Shown here in pieces: positions 34,022-42,590 of a stretch of DNA of 64,000 nt. Source of the stretch: Blastococcus sp. VKM Ac-2987 (lineage in GTDB: Bacteria; Actinomycetota; Actinomycetes; Mycobacteriales; Geodermatophilaceae); assembly GCF_026967805.1 (NCBI RefSeq), contig NZ_JAPVBG010000003.1, forward strand, positions 992,001 to 1,056,000. The letters run 5' to 3'. Made by a program: the position numbers and the translations under genes. The notes beneath the pieces are model-generated. The model was not told the origin of the DNA. It did not search any database and saw nothing but the letters and a program-made list of their open reading frames with translations. Positions within the stretch are counted from its first letter, which is position 1; each line of letters starts with the position of its first letter.

Positions 34022-34563
34022 CGGCCGAGCGCTCGTTCCCACCTCCGCGCATCCGGCTCGTCCTCGCAGGAGAGCTGGAGACGGTGCGGGAGATCGAGCG
34101 CGCCGCGGGGCAGTGCTTCGCGGACGTCGGGATGCCTGAGATCGCGGACGACGACCCGCTGCCGATCGGCGTCCTGGACCGCTACCGGCGGACGGGACTG
34201 GCATGGGTGGCAGTCGGTCAGCTCGACCAGCCGGTCGCCTACCTCCTCGCCGACCCCGTGGACGCCGGGCTGCACGTCGAGCAGGTGTCGGTCCACCCCG
34301 GCTACGCCCGCCGGGGCATCGGCCGCTCACTCCTGGAGCGCGCCGCGGCGCACGCAGTGGCCGGTGGCCTGTCGGCGCTCACCCTGACCACCTTCGCGCA
34401 CGTGCCGTGGAACGCGCCTTACTACCGCCGGTGCGGCTTCCGCGTCCTGGACGAGCACGAATGGACGGCGGGACTGCGCGTGATCCGTCGGCGAGAAGCT
34501 GCGCTCGGCCTCGACAGGTGGCCGCGCGTGTGCATGGGCAGAGAGCTTCTCGCAGCGACCTGA
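34018..34563 (+). CDS. GNAT family N-acetyltransferase
   Basis: A 181-residue acetyltransferase. Central motifs are LHVEQVSVHPGYARRGIGRS (acetyl-CoA loop) and WNAPYYRRCGFRVLDEHEW (motif B and following strand). GTG 34018 overlaps the methyltransferase stop. The C-terminal RVCMGRELLAAT resembles RimI-like proteins that act on small substrates. It is the third gene of the PAP2 operon. The substrate is unknown. Confidence 0.9.
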   Translation: MTAERSFPPPRIRLVLAGELETVREIERAAGQCFADVGMPEIADDDPLPIGVLDRYRRTGLAWVAVGQLDQPVAYLLADPVDAGLHVEQVSVHPGYARRGIGRSLLERAAAHAVAGGLSALTLTTFAHVPWNAPYYRRCGFRVLDEHEWTAGLRVIRRREAALGLDRWPRVCMGRELLAAT

Positions 34564-34697
34564 GCGAGCCCTGCGGCGACGGCGGTCGACCCTCCATCTC
34601 GCTGCCGACTCCGGCCGGCCACCTCCTCCCGGAGTACTGGGTGGAGTCCATTCTCGAGAACGACGTGGTCGCGAGGTGGGTCGGCCATCGTCGAGGC

Positions 34698-35045
34698 ATG
34701 CCCACCGCACACGTGACCGCAGAGCTGCTGCGGGTCCACTTCCACCCGGCCGAGAAGATCGCCGGCCTCCTCCGCGACCTCGAGATCCCGATCACCGCCG
34801 TCCGCAGCGTCGACGTCGTCCCGGACGGGCTGCGCGCGGCAGTCGGCATCCGCGCCCCCGGACTCGGCGTCCCCGGCCTGCGCAAGATCGGGACCTGGCG
34901 TCGCAAGAAGCGCAAGACCGTGGTGGCGGTCCGTCGGGGGCGCCCGGCGCTGCGCCTGACCTTGGCCCACGCCACGTACGACGCGCTGCTACTCGAGGTC
35001 GCCGACCCCGAGGCGACCGCCGCGGCCATCTCCGCCGCGCGCTGA
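34698..35045 (+). CDS. Small PH-like protein of unknown function (copy 2 of 3)
   Basis: A 115-residue homologue of the proteins at 24946 and 44606. It shares HPAEKIAGLLRDLEIPITAV, then VGIRAPGLGVPGLRKIGTWR and VVAVRRGRPALRLTLAHATY DALLL, closed by a short helix with DPEATAAAI. It is closest to copy 1. ATG 34698 is preceded by a weak GAGG. The 135-base gap upstream contains TCCTCC-C-GGAGTA at about 34624-34636, an imperfect relative of the palindromes near copy 1. A hydrolase gene follows 38 bases later. Confidence 0.72.
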   Translation: MPTAHVTAELLRVHFHPAEKIAGLLRDLEIPITAVRSVDVVPDGLRAAVGIRAPGLGVPGLRKIGTWRRKKRKTVVAVRRGRPALRLTLAHATYDALLLEVADPEATAAAISAAR

Positions 35046-35083
35046 CCCCCGACCCGCGCCACTCCTGCTCCTGGAGGACGACC

Positions 35084-36052
35084 GTGCCCGACACCGATCT
35101 GGTGATCCCCTCGGCCGGCCACACCCTGGCCGCCACCTTGACCCTGCCGGACGGACCCGGCCCGCACCCGGCCGCCCTGCTCATCCCCGGCTCCGGCCCG
35201 GTCGACCGCAACTCCGACCACCGCCGCCTACGCCTGGGCATCACCCGGGACCTCGCCGGAGCCTTCGTGGGTGCCGGCGTGGCCAGCCTGCGCTACGACA
35301 AGCGCGGCGCCGGAGCCAGCTCCGGCGACTGGCGAGCCGCCGGCCTGAGCGACAACCGCGACGACGCCGCCGCCGCACTCCAGGCCGTGCTGCGACAGCC
35401 CGGCGTGGACGCCGGCCGGGTGGTCGTCGTGGGACACAGCGAGGGGGCCCAGCTGGCCGCCGCGGTGGCGGCGGACGAGGCGGATGTCGCCGGGGTGGTC
35501 CTCCTCAGCGGCAGCGCGACCACTGGCCGGGAACTCCTGCTCTGGCAGGCCGAGCAGATCGCTCCGACACTGCCGGCCCCGGTGCGGGCCGTGATGCGCC
35601 TGCTGCGGGTCGACCTCGTCGCCAAGGTCGCCGCGAACCACCGCCGCATCGAGCAGACCACGGCCGACGTCGTGCGGATGGGCGGTCGCCGGTTCAACGC
35701 GAAGTGGCACCGCGAGTTCCTGGCCCATGACCCGCGGCACGACCTCGCGCGCATTCACGTGCCGGTGCTCGCAGTGACCGGGAGCAAGGACCTGCAGGTC
35801 AAGCCGGAGGACCTCGAAGTGATCGCGGCGACGGTGCCAGGACCGGTCGAGGTGCACCTCGTCCCGGACCTCACCCATGTTCTGCGGCGGCAGCCCGGCC
35901 CACCGTCACTGGCGGCCTACAAGCGCGAGACCCGCCGTCCCGTCGACGAGCAGGTGCTCGACCTGGTCACCTCGTGGGTGTCGTCGGTGCCGCCTCGCTC
36001 GTCCTCCGCCGGGGAGCCTGGCTTCCTGCCCCGGGACGAGGCCTCCTCGTGA
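35084..36052 (+). CDS. Alpha/beta hydrolase
   Basis: A 322-residue serine hydrolase. The oxyanion and nucleophile elements are LLIPGSGPVDRNSDHRRLRL and VVVVGHSEGAQLAAAVAADE (nucleophile Ser in GHSEG). The acidic residue lies near AVTGSKDLQV and the histidine near LVPDLTHVLRR. The early GSGPVDRN block is typical of the BD-FAE/YqiA-like esterases. GTG 35084 follows GGAGG at 35073-35077. The C-terminal tail after residue 300 is low complexity. The substrate is unknown. Confidence 0.9.
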   Translation: MPDTDLVIPSAGHTLAATLTLPDGPGPHPAALLIPGSGPVDRNSDHRRLRLGITRDLAGAFVGAGVASLRYDKRGAGASSGDWRAAGLSDNRDDAAAALQAVLRQPGVDAGRVVVVGHSEGAQLAAAVAADEADVAGVVLLSGSATTGRELLLWQAEQIAPTLPAPVRAVMRLLRVDLVAKVAANHRRIEQTTADVVRMGGRRFNAKWHREFLAHDPRHDLARIHVPVLAVTGSKDLQVKPEDLEVIAATVPGPVEVHLVPDLTHVLRRQPGPPSLAAYKRETRRPVDEQVLDLVTSWVSSVPPRSSSAGEPGFLPRDEASS

Positions 36053-36125
36053 CGGCAGCGCCCTCGGGCGCTCCGGTGGCGACCTGCGCCGGCCGGGGTA
36101 GCAGCCGACACCTGCCGGGGACCCG

Positions 36126-36320
36126 GTGACACCGACCGTCCGCCCGGCGCTGCTCGTGGAGGCCCACGACACCCAGCAGCCTGGGGTCTTCCACCCGGCG
36201 ATGGTCTCGGACCTGCCCGAGCCGGCGCGCCGCTGGCTGACCCACGCGATCGCCCCTGGCACCCCGCTGTGGGAGGCAGTGGAACTGTCCATGCACGGAC
36301 AGACCCGATTCCGCCTCGCC
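36126..36320 (+). pseudogene. N-terminal fragment of a DUF6544/DUF6920-like protein
   Basis: From GTG 36126 about 62 codons read as the start of a DUF6544-type protein: SDLPEPARRWLTHAIAPGTP LWEAVELSMHG, the characteristic opening of this family as I recall it. Just after HGQTRF the sequence changes abruptly into the middle of an ABC-F ATPase. The gene is therefore truncated to its N-terminus by a fusion deletion. Confidence 0.55.
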
Positions 36321-36670
36321 GGCCGAGGTCTTCGCCGTCCATGTGCGGGCACCGGTGCGCAACGGCGTCCTTCGAGGACAGGAGTCCGTGTCCCTTTCCG
36401 GGCTGGGTCTGTTCCGGTCGGCCGAACTGCGCCAGGCCCGTGTGGGAGCTGTCGATGGGGCAGCAGCGGCGGCTGGACCTGGCGATGGTCCTGGCGGCGC
36501 GGCCGCACGTGCTGCTCCTGGACGAGCCGACCAACCACCTGTCGATCGCGCTGGGCGACGAGCTCACCGACGCGTTGGCGGCCACCGACGCTGCGGTGGT
36601 CGTCGCCACCCACGACCGGCAGATGCAGCAGGACCTGGCTCCTTGGCCTCGGTCGGATCTCGACCGGTGA
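36319..36670 (+). pseudogene. C-terminal fragment of an ABC-F ATPase
   Basis: About 115 codons match the end of the intact ABC-F protein at 54820-56472. AEVFAVHVRAPVRNGVLRGQ and VSLSGLGLFRSAELRQ are in one frame. After a frameshift near 36442 come WELSMGQQRRLDLAMVLAAR, PHVLLLDEPTNHLSIALGDE and VVVATHDRQMQQDLAPWPR. Only the last half of the second ABC domain (signature, Walker B, switch) survives. The 5' end is joined to the DUF6544-like fragment. It is non-functional, and records a second ABC-F gene in the ancestor. Confidence 0.8.
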
Positions 36671-36695
36671 CGCCCTAGCACCCCCGGGGAGCGGG

Positions 36696-36728
36696 GACGT
36701 CAGGGCCGCGTCAGAGTCGCGTCAGAGC
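36696..36728. repeat. Three 11-base direct repeats with CGTCAG core
   Basis: GACGTCAGGGC, CGCGTCAGAGT and CGCGTCAGAGC follow each other without gaps at 36696, 36707 and 36718. They lie about 48 bases upstream of the hydrolase ATG at 36776. An 11-base period of direct repeats places each core on the same face of the helix and is the usual geometry of OmpR/PhoB-family response regulator sites. The regulator is unknown. Confidence 0.5.
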
Positions 36729-36775
36729 AGGGGGACACCTTCGGGGCCGTACCGACTCGACGTCCGGAGGTTCCG

Positions 36776-37831
36776 ATGTCCGCACAGTCCCTCGTCCGTA
36801 CCCCCCGCGACGGTATGGAGCGCCGCAGGCGGTCCTGGCCGCGCCGCATCCTGCGCGCAGCCACCGGCCTCGTCCTGGTGCTGGGGCTGCTGGCCGTTCT
36901 CGGTGCCGGCGCGCAGGCCCTGGTGCAGCACCGCAACGCGTCCGAGCACCCGGCGCCGGGGCGGCTGGTCGACGTCGGCGGCCATCGGCTGCACCTGCAT
37001 GCCGAGGGCCCACGCGGCACCGGACCGACCGTCGTCCTGGAGGCGGGCATGGGCACGCCGTCGACGGCCTGGGCGTGGGTGCAGGGCATGGTGGCCGACG
37101 ACGTCCGGGTGATCTCCTACGACCGGGCCGGGATCGGCCGGAGTGACGACCGCGACGGCCCGGTGGACCCTGCTGCCGAGGTCCGGGACCTGCGGACGGC
37201 GCTGGACGCCATCGGCGAGGAAGGCCCGTACGTACTGGTCGGGCACTCGCTGGGCGGTCTGTTCGCCCGCACGTTCGCCGCCACCTATCCGGAGGACACA
37301 GCCGGCGTGGTCCTGGTCGACCCCTCGCACGAAGACCAGTACACCGACCTGCCGCCGGAGCTGCAGGCGACGGTGGACAGCGCGTCGACGGGAGTGTTGC
37401 TGATGAAGGTCGCCTCGTGGCTGGGCGTCACCCTGCTGTACAACCCGGCCGAGGCGTTGACCGTCGGGATGCCCGAGGAGGCTGCCGCCTCCTACGCCGC
37501 GTGGAGCGCCTCGCCGCGGGCCGCCTCAGCGATGGCGGCAGAGTTCGAGGCCTTCGACGTGATCGCCGACGGAGCCCGCGACCGGATCCTGGGTGACCTG
37601 CCGGTGCGAATTCTCAGCGCCGACACCTCCGACGCCTCCGACGACCCGTCGCAGACCGCACTGCTGGAGCGCCAGTTGGTGCTACACGAGAAGCTGACGG
37701 GCCTGTCGTCCGATGCCCGCCGGACCGTGGTGCACGGAGCCACGCACTTCACGGTGCTCACCGACCGGGACCACGCCGCGACGGTGGCCGCCACGGTCCT
37801 CGACCTCATCCGCGAGGTCCGCGGGAGCTGA
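36776..37831 (+). CDS. Membrane-anchored or secreted alpha/beta hydrolase
   Basis: A 351-residue protein. Residues 22-50 (RRILRAATGLVLVLGLLAVL) form a signal anchor after a basic stretch. The hydrolase domain has VVLEAGMGTPSTAWAWVQGM, nucleophile VLVGHSLGGLFARTFAATYP (Ser in GHSLG), an acidic residue near ILSADTSD and the histidine in VVHGATHFTVLTDRDHA. It resembles haloperoxidase/lactonase-like hydrolases acting outside the cell. CCGGAGG precedes ATG 36776. Three tandem 11-base repeats lie just upstream, so it may be regulated by phosphate or another OmpR-type signal (inference). Confidence 0.9.
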   Translation: MSAQSLVRTPRDGMERRRRSWPRRILRAATGLVLVLGLLAVLGAGAQALVQHRNASEHPAPGRLVDVGGHRLHLHAEGPRGTGPTVVLEAGMGTPSTAWAWVQGMVADDVRVISYDRAGIGRSDDRDGPVDPAAEVRDLRTALDAIGEEGPYVLVGHSLGGLFARTFAATYPEDTAGVVLVDPSHEDQYTDLPPELQATVDSASTGVLLMKVASWLGVTLLYNPAEALTVGMPEEAAASYAAWSASPRAASAMAAEFEAFDVIADGARDRILGDLPVRILSADTSDASDDPSQTALLERQLVLHEKLTGLSSDARRTVVHGATHFTVLTDRDHAATVAATVLDLIREVRGS

Positions 37832-37844
37832 AGCCCGACAAGAC

Positions 37845-37887
37845 CCGGTGGGCCGGGCCGGTCAGTGTGACCGGCCCGGCCCACCGG
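37845..37887. terminator. Bidirectional terminator with 20-base perfect stem
   Basis: The arms CCGGTGGGCCGGGCCGGTCA and its exact complement are separated by a GTG loop. The hairpin lies between the convergent hydrolase (stop 37831) and the AfsR-type regulator and overlaps the last codons of the latter (stop 37862). It has no U-tract. The stability is very high and it can act in both directions. Confidence 0.8.
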
Positions 37888-40800
37888 TGTCCGCGACCGG
37901 GCCGGGCTTGTGGTCCGGTAGCGCGGTGAGCTCGTCGAGCAGCCGCTCCACGGCGGCGGCCTCCGGTGCGGCGGGCTCTCCTATCGACTCACCGAGGATG
38001 ATCCGGGCGCGGGCGGTCGCGTCCTCCATCTCGGCCGGGTCGTCCGGGGGGCCGCCGCCGCGGAGGGCGCAGGCGGCGCCTAGGACCCGCAGCACCTGCC
38101 GGGCGGCGGAGGAGTGCTCGCCGGTCGCCGCACCGTCCGTCCCGGTGGCCGGGAGGCCGGCGGCGGTGGCGACGGCGACCGCCTCGAGGACCGAGGCGAC
38201 CAGGCGGGGGTCGCCGCCCGCCCGCGCGTGCTGCAGTGCCTCGCGGTGGAGCCGGCGCGCCCGGTCGGCGTTCCCGGTCAGCTGCGCCACGGTGCCCAGT
38301 TCCCGCAGAGTCGCTGCGGCCCCGACGGCGACGCCGGCCCGGCGGTATGCGGCGAGGGCGGCCTCCTGCGCCGCGGCGGCCGCGACCAGCTGACCGAGCC
38401 CGCGGGCGGCCAGGCCGGCGGTGTGCTCGGCCATCGCGGTCACCAGGACGGAACCGACCTCCGCTGCGGCCGACCTCGCCCGCTCCGCGGCTGCCGCGGC
38501 TTCGGCGGCGTTCCCCCGGCGCAGGGCCAGCGAAGCGGCACGGGTGAGGAGTACCGCCTGCATCTCCCGGACGCCCAGCTCACCGGCCAGCGGCAGCGCC
38601 CGGTCCAGGATTTCGCTGGCCCGGTCGAGGTCCCCGGCCGCCTCGGCCATGGTGTACAGGCCGTTGAGGCTCTGCACCTGCCCCCAGCGGTCGCCGGCCT
38701 CGGCGAAGCGGTCCAGCGCCACGGCCAGCAGTTCCCCGGCGGTGGCCAGGTCGCCGCGCTGGGCCGGCGGCAACGCGTCCAGGTAGTCCAGCGTGGCCAG
38801 GCCGTGCCGGTCGTCGGCGGCCACGGCCACCCAGCGGGTGGCGGTGGCGATCCGCTCGGCGGCCTCGGCGTCACCGGCGCCGCGGGCCAGCACCACGGCC
38901 AGGCAGCCGCCGATCACCCGCTGCTCGGCCGTGCCCGCGTCCAGTGCGGGAAGCAGGTTGGCGGTCCGGGGCCATGACGCGGCCGGCCCCTCCGCGGCCG
39001 CGTCGAGGAAGGCGGCCCACAGCACGGCAAGGGCGGTCTCGGGACTGGGGTCGGTCCGGGTCGTCACGGCGGCGAGTCGCAGCCAGCGCAGCGCCTCCTC
39101 GGGCTGGCCGGTGAGGTACCAGTACCAGCACAGATCGGTGACCAGCCGGGTGAACGGCGCACGGTCGCCGGCGTCGGCGGCATAGGTCAGGGCGGCGCGG
39201 ATGTTGGCCCGCTCCTGGTCCAGCCGGCGGGCCGTCTCCAGCTGGCCGGCGCTGCGCAGCGCCGTCGTCGCCGGCGCGGCCAGCTCACCGACGTATGAGA
39301 CGAGGGCTTCGCGGGCCTCGTCCTGCTCGCCGCGTTCGGCCAGCCGGTCGGCGGCGAAGCGCCGGACGGTCTCCAGCAGCCGGTAGCGGGGAGCCCCGTC
39401 GGCCGTTGCCTCGACGACCACGAGCGACTTGTCGACCAGCCGCGCCAGCAGGTCGGCGACCGGCTCCCCGGCCACCTCGTCCGTCCACCCGGACTTCGGA
39501 CGCGCGTCTGCGCCCACCCGCTCGGCGGCGGTCAGTGGCCAGCGGCCGCCGAGCACCGACAGCCGGGCCAGCAGGGTCCGCTCGGCGTCGTCGAGGAGGT
39601 CCCAGCTCCACCGCACGACGGCCAGCAGGGTCTGCCGCCGGCGCGGGCCGCCGGCTCGCGAGGCCAGCAGCCGGAACCGGTCGTCGAGCCGGCGGGCCAG
39701 CTCGGTCACCCCGAGGGTGCGCACCTTCGCGGCGGCCAGCTCCAGAGCCAGCGGCAGGCCGTCGAGCTCCCGGCAGACGGCGCCGACCGCGGGGGCGGTC
39801 GCCTCGTCCAGCCTGAAGCCGGGGGCGGCGGCGGCGACCCGGTCGAGAAACAGCTCCACTGCAGGGGAGCGGCGCAGATCGTCGGGGTCGCCGGCAGCGC
39901 CTTGCGGCGGGCAGCCCAGCGGTGCGACGGAGCACACCTGTTCACCGGGCAGGCCCAGCGGCTCGCGGCTGGTGACCAGGAGCCTGAGCCCGGGGGCGGC
40001 CGTGAGCAGTTCCCGGGCCAGCTCGGCGACCGCCGGGACGAGGTGCTCGACGTCGTCCAGGACGAGCAGCACCGGCCGCTCGGCGAGGGCGGAGACCAAC
40101 CGCGCCCGCGGGTCCGCGGCCGCGCCACCGACCGCCCGCTCGTCGGCCAGGCCCAGCGCGGCGGCGATCTCCGGCAGGAGCTCGGCGGGGGAGCCGACGA
40201 CGGAGAGGTCCACCCACCACGGGCCGTCGCCGTTCTCACCGATCCGGTGGGCGACCTCCAGCGCCAGCCGCGTTTTGCCGACGCCGCCCGGCCCGGTCAG
40301 CGTGACCAGCCGGCTGGCGCCGAGCAGGGCGGCCACCGCGTCGACCTCCTCCGCCCGGCCGACGATCGGCGTCAGCGGTGCCGGCAGCCGCGCCGCGTTC
40401 GGCACCCGCGGGGCTGCGGGTCTCGGGCGCGCCGACGAGGTGCTCGTCAGCGCCGGGTCCTGGTGCAGGACCGCCTCGAAGGCGGCCCGCAGCTGCGGTC
40501 CCGGCGCCACCCCGAGCTCGTCGTCGAGGAACCGGCGGGCGTCGTGGAAGGCGGCCAGCGCGTCGGCCTGCCGCCCGGCCGCGTAGAGCGCCCGCATCAG
40601 CAGGGCCCGCAGCCGCTCCCGGGTCGGGTGGGCGGCGACCAGGTCCTGCAGCTCCGGCACCAGCGCACCTGCGCCGCTGAGGGCCAGGTCGGCCTCGATC
40701 CGGTCCTCCACGACAGCGGCGTGCTCCTCCTCCCAGCGGGCGACGGCGGGCGCGGCGAACTCCTCCCCAGCGAACTCCGCCAGCGGCGGACCCCGCCACA

Positions 40801-41230
40801 GTGCCAGCGCGGAGCGGAACCGGTCGGCCGCGGCCGCGGCGTCGCCCGCGGCGAGCGCGTCCCGGCCCTGGCCGGCGAGGCGGGCGAACACCGTCACGTC
40901 GACGTCGTCTGCGGCCAGGTCGAGCAGGTATCCGGGGGCGCGGCGGACCAGCACCCGCGGCGGCGCCCCGTCGCGCCGCGGCTCGAGGAGCCGTCGCAGC
41001 TGGGCGATCTTGGCCTGCACGGCGTTCGTCGGGTCCCGGAGAGGCTCCTCACCCCACAGCACGTCGACGATCCGGTCGGCGGAGACGACCTCCCCGGCAT
41101 GCACGGCGAGCAGGGCGAGCAGCCGGCGCTGCTTGGCCCCGGGCACGGTCAGCGGGGCGCCCGCGTCGTCGAGCACCTCGAGCGGTCCGAGCAGCAGCGC
41201 CCGCACCGGGCCACGGTAGGCAGCACCCAT
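37862..41230 (-). CDS. AfsR/SARP-family regulator with BTAD, NB-ARC ATPase and TPR domains
   Basis: An 1122-residue regulator. Residues 10-100 form an OmpR-like winged helix (RALLLGPLEVLDDAGAPLTV, then VDVLWGEEPLRDPTNAVQAK). Residues 105-255 form the BTAD domain. The ATPase has Walker A LTGPGGVGKT at 311-320, Walker B VLLVLDDVEHL and LLVTSREPLGLPGEQ. The remaining 600 residues are helical and TPR-like. The architecture matches AfsR-type global regulators of secondary metabolism, but no biosynthetic cluster is in the window. ATG 41230 has only a weak box (GACCGGGA); a GTG eight codons later is an alternative start. It is divergent from the GNAT gene at 41392. Confidence 0.93.
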   Translation of the reverse strand: MGAAYRGPVRALLLGPLEVLDDAGAPLTVPGAKQRRLLALLAVHAGEVVSADRIVDVLWGEEPLRDPTNAVQAKIAQLRRLLEPRRDGAPPRVLVRRAPGYLLDLAADDVDVTVFARLAGQGRDALAAGDAAAAADRFRSALALWRGPPLAEFAGEEFAAPAVARWEEEHAAVVEDRIEADLALSGAGALVPELQDLVAAHPTRERLRALLMRALYAAGRQADALAAFHDARRFLDDELGVAPGPQLRAAFEAVLHQDPALTSTSSARPRPAAPRVPNAARLPAPLTPIVGRAEEVDAVAALLGASRLVTLTGPGGVGKTRLALEVAHRIGENGDGPWWVDLSVVGSPAELLPEIAAALGLADERAVGGAAADPRARLVSALAERPVLLVLDDVEHLVPAVAELARELLTAAPGLRLLVTSREPLGLPGEQVCSVAPLGCPPQGAAGDPDDLRRSPAVELFLDRVAAAAPGFRLDEATAPAVGAVCRELDGLPLALELAAAKVRTLGVTELARRLDDRFRLLASRAGGPRRRQTLLAVVRWSWDLLDDAERTLLARLSVLGGRWPLTAAERVGADARPKSGWTDEVAGEPVADLLARLVDKSLVVVEATADGAPRYRLLETVRRFAADRLAERGEQDEAREALVSYVGELAAPATTALRSAGQLETARRLDQERANIRAALTYAADAGDRAPFTRLVTDLCWYWYLTGQPEEALRWLRLAAVTTRTDPSPETALAVLWAAFLDAAAEGPAASWPRTANLLPALDAGTAEQRVIGGCLAVVLARGAGDAEAAERIATATRWVAVAADDRHGLATLDYLDALPPAQRGDLATAGELLAVALDRFAEAGDRWGQVQSLNGLYTMAEAAGDLDRASEILDRALPLAGELGVREMQAVLLTRAASLALRRGNAAEAAAAAERARSAAAEVGSVLVTAMAEHTAGLAARGLGQLVAAAAAQEAALAAYRRAGVAVGAAATLRELGTVAQLTGNADRARRLHREALQHARAGGDPRLVASVLEAVAVATAAGLPATGTDGAATGEHSSAARQVLRVLGAACALRGGGPPDDPAEMEDATARARIILGESIGEPAAPEAAAVERLLDELTALPDHKPGPVADTGGPGRSH

Positions 41231-41391
41231 GCGTCCCGGTCAAGGAACGATCCTGTGACGGGTGCATCGTGCCGGTCCGGTGTGCTGCCCCCTGCGGCGC
41301 CACCGCCCCGCGCGGTCGGCGTCTGCTTGGTTTCCCGCCATCGTGCCCCTCGCATCTGGGGCCGGGCAGCGGCGGACGCCAGGATTGGACC

Positions 41392-42003
41392 ATGACGACT
41401 AGGACGATCCGCCCGGCGACTGTGGCCGACGCCCCGGCGGTGGGCGACGTTCTCGCCGAGGCGTTCGACGACTACCCCTGGATCCGGTGGGCGTTCGGCG
41501 AGGAACGACGGCGAGAGCGGCTCATGGCGCTCTACCGATGGCAGGCCGGGCTCGCCGGCGCGGAGCTGCAGGGAACGTGGGTAGCCGAGGAGGACGGTCA
41601 AGTGGTCGGGGCCGCGTGCTGGTCCCGGCCGGACTCCGCGCCGCTGTCGGCGGCGACGGCTGAGCTGCTGGCCCGGGAGGTGCCGCGACTGCTCGGCGAT
41701 CGGGCCGCGGCGCTCGAGGAGGCGGAGGCCGCCGGTGTGCGCTTGCGACCGAAGGAGCCGCACTGGTTCCTGGGATGCGTGGGGACACACCCGCAGTGGC
41801 GGGGACGGGGCATCGCCTCAGCACTGGTCACAGACGGGCTCCGTGTGCTGGATACCCAGAGCATGGCCGCGGTGCTGGAGACCTCCGACGTGGCCAACGT
41901 CCGGCTCTACGAACGACTCGGCTTTGCGGTCCGGGTTGAGTGGGACCCGCCCGGCGGAGCGCCGCACGTGTGGATCATGGAGCGGCCGGCGCAGGGAACG
42001 TAG
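41392..42003 (+). CDS. GNAT family N-acetyltransferase
   Basis: A 203-residue protein. It opens TRTIRPATVADAPAVGDVLA, typical of small-molecule N-acetyltransferases. The acetyl-CoA loop is GCVGTHPQWRGRGIASALVT, followed by LETSDVANVRLYERLGFAVR. A long helical insertion lies between (about residues 75-125). No clear Shine-Dalgarno sequence precedes ATG 41392. It is divergent from the AfsR-type regulator with 161 bases between the starts. Proteins of this form often modify antibiotics or polyamines, but the substrate here is unknown. Confidence 0.9.
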   Translation: MTTRTIRPATVADAPAVGDVLAEAFDDYPWIRWAFGEERRRERLMALYRWQAGLAGAELQGTWVAEEDGQVVGAACWSRPDSAPLSAATAELLAREVPRLLGDRAAALEEAEAAGVRLRPKEPHWFLGCVGTHPQWRGRGIASALVTDGLRVLDTQSMAAVLETSDVANVRLYERLGFAVRVEWDPPGGAPHVWIMERPAQGT

Positions 42004-42489
42004 GCGCCGGCATGGACGTGCGGCGTCAGGCCGCGAGCGGAGTGCTCCGCGGTCAGCTGCTGGCCTCTGTTGCGCAACACGTCGACCACCGTTGCCGGAT
42101 GGCGGTCGCCAGGTGGGCGGCGTTCTTCAGCGCGTGCGACACGCGATCGCCGCGGGCTAGGGTCACCCAGCACGCCGCCGAGCACCTGCACGCGGCTCGC
42201 GGGCACACGATCCCGTGGCTGACGGGGTCACGCGCCTGTTCCAGTCCGACGCGCTGCTTGGGCGGCGACCTATCGGTCTTGGCGCCCTCGGCCCGCCGCC
42301 GGTTGGGTCGTGGTCCCGGTCGCTGCGGCCAAGTCGCTGCGCGCCTCCGGGTACCGACGGGAAGTCCGCCTCTCGTGCCGCCGTTGCACGAGCGCGCTCG
42401 CGACCGACATATGGCTGTCTTCCCGTCACTGGCCCCAAAGGCCGCCCCTGACCTGGTGATCCGTACTGCCAGCCGTGGGCGCCGTCACT
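42004..42489. other. Gene-free stretch without recognisable content
   Basis: I found no reading frame here with plausible codon use, ribosome binding site or family resemblance. It probably consists of decayed sequence, because it runs directly into the flavoprotein remnant that follows. Confidence 0.5.
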
Positions 42490-42590
42490 GGAACCGGCGT
42501 CGGCGTCCGTGGCCAGTGCCCGGTGCACCAGCGACACGACGGTGGAGCCCTCGGCGACGGCCGAGGCCACTCGCTTCATCGAGCCGCCGC
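42490..42590 (-). pseudogene. C-terminal fragment of a flavoprotein related to the 19693 gene
   Basis: The reverse strand reads GGSMKRVASAVAEGSTVVSL followed by VHRALATDA. The end of the intact flavoprotein at 19693-21378 is CGSVKRVASAVGEGATVVSL then VHHALAEDA, so this is a near match over about 28 residues. Upstream of GGS the match stops exactly where the CPBP fragment begins on the other strand. Only the last helix of the FAD domain remains. Confidence 0.72.

Noticed and set aside
35066..35080. CTCCTGGAGGA near the hydrolase start as another copy of the shared operator
   Set aside because: It contains the hydrolase's own Shine-Dalgarno sequence and has short arms; chance is likely.
37862..41230. 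AfsR-type regulator as pathway-specific regulator of a biosynthetic cluster
   Set aside because: No polyketide, peptide synthetase, terpene or RiPP genes are within the window.
42004..42489. Possible short genes on either strand
   Set aside because: There is no ribosome binding site, no family resemblance and poor codon use; treated as decayed sequence.
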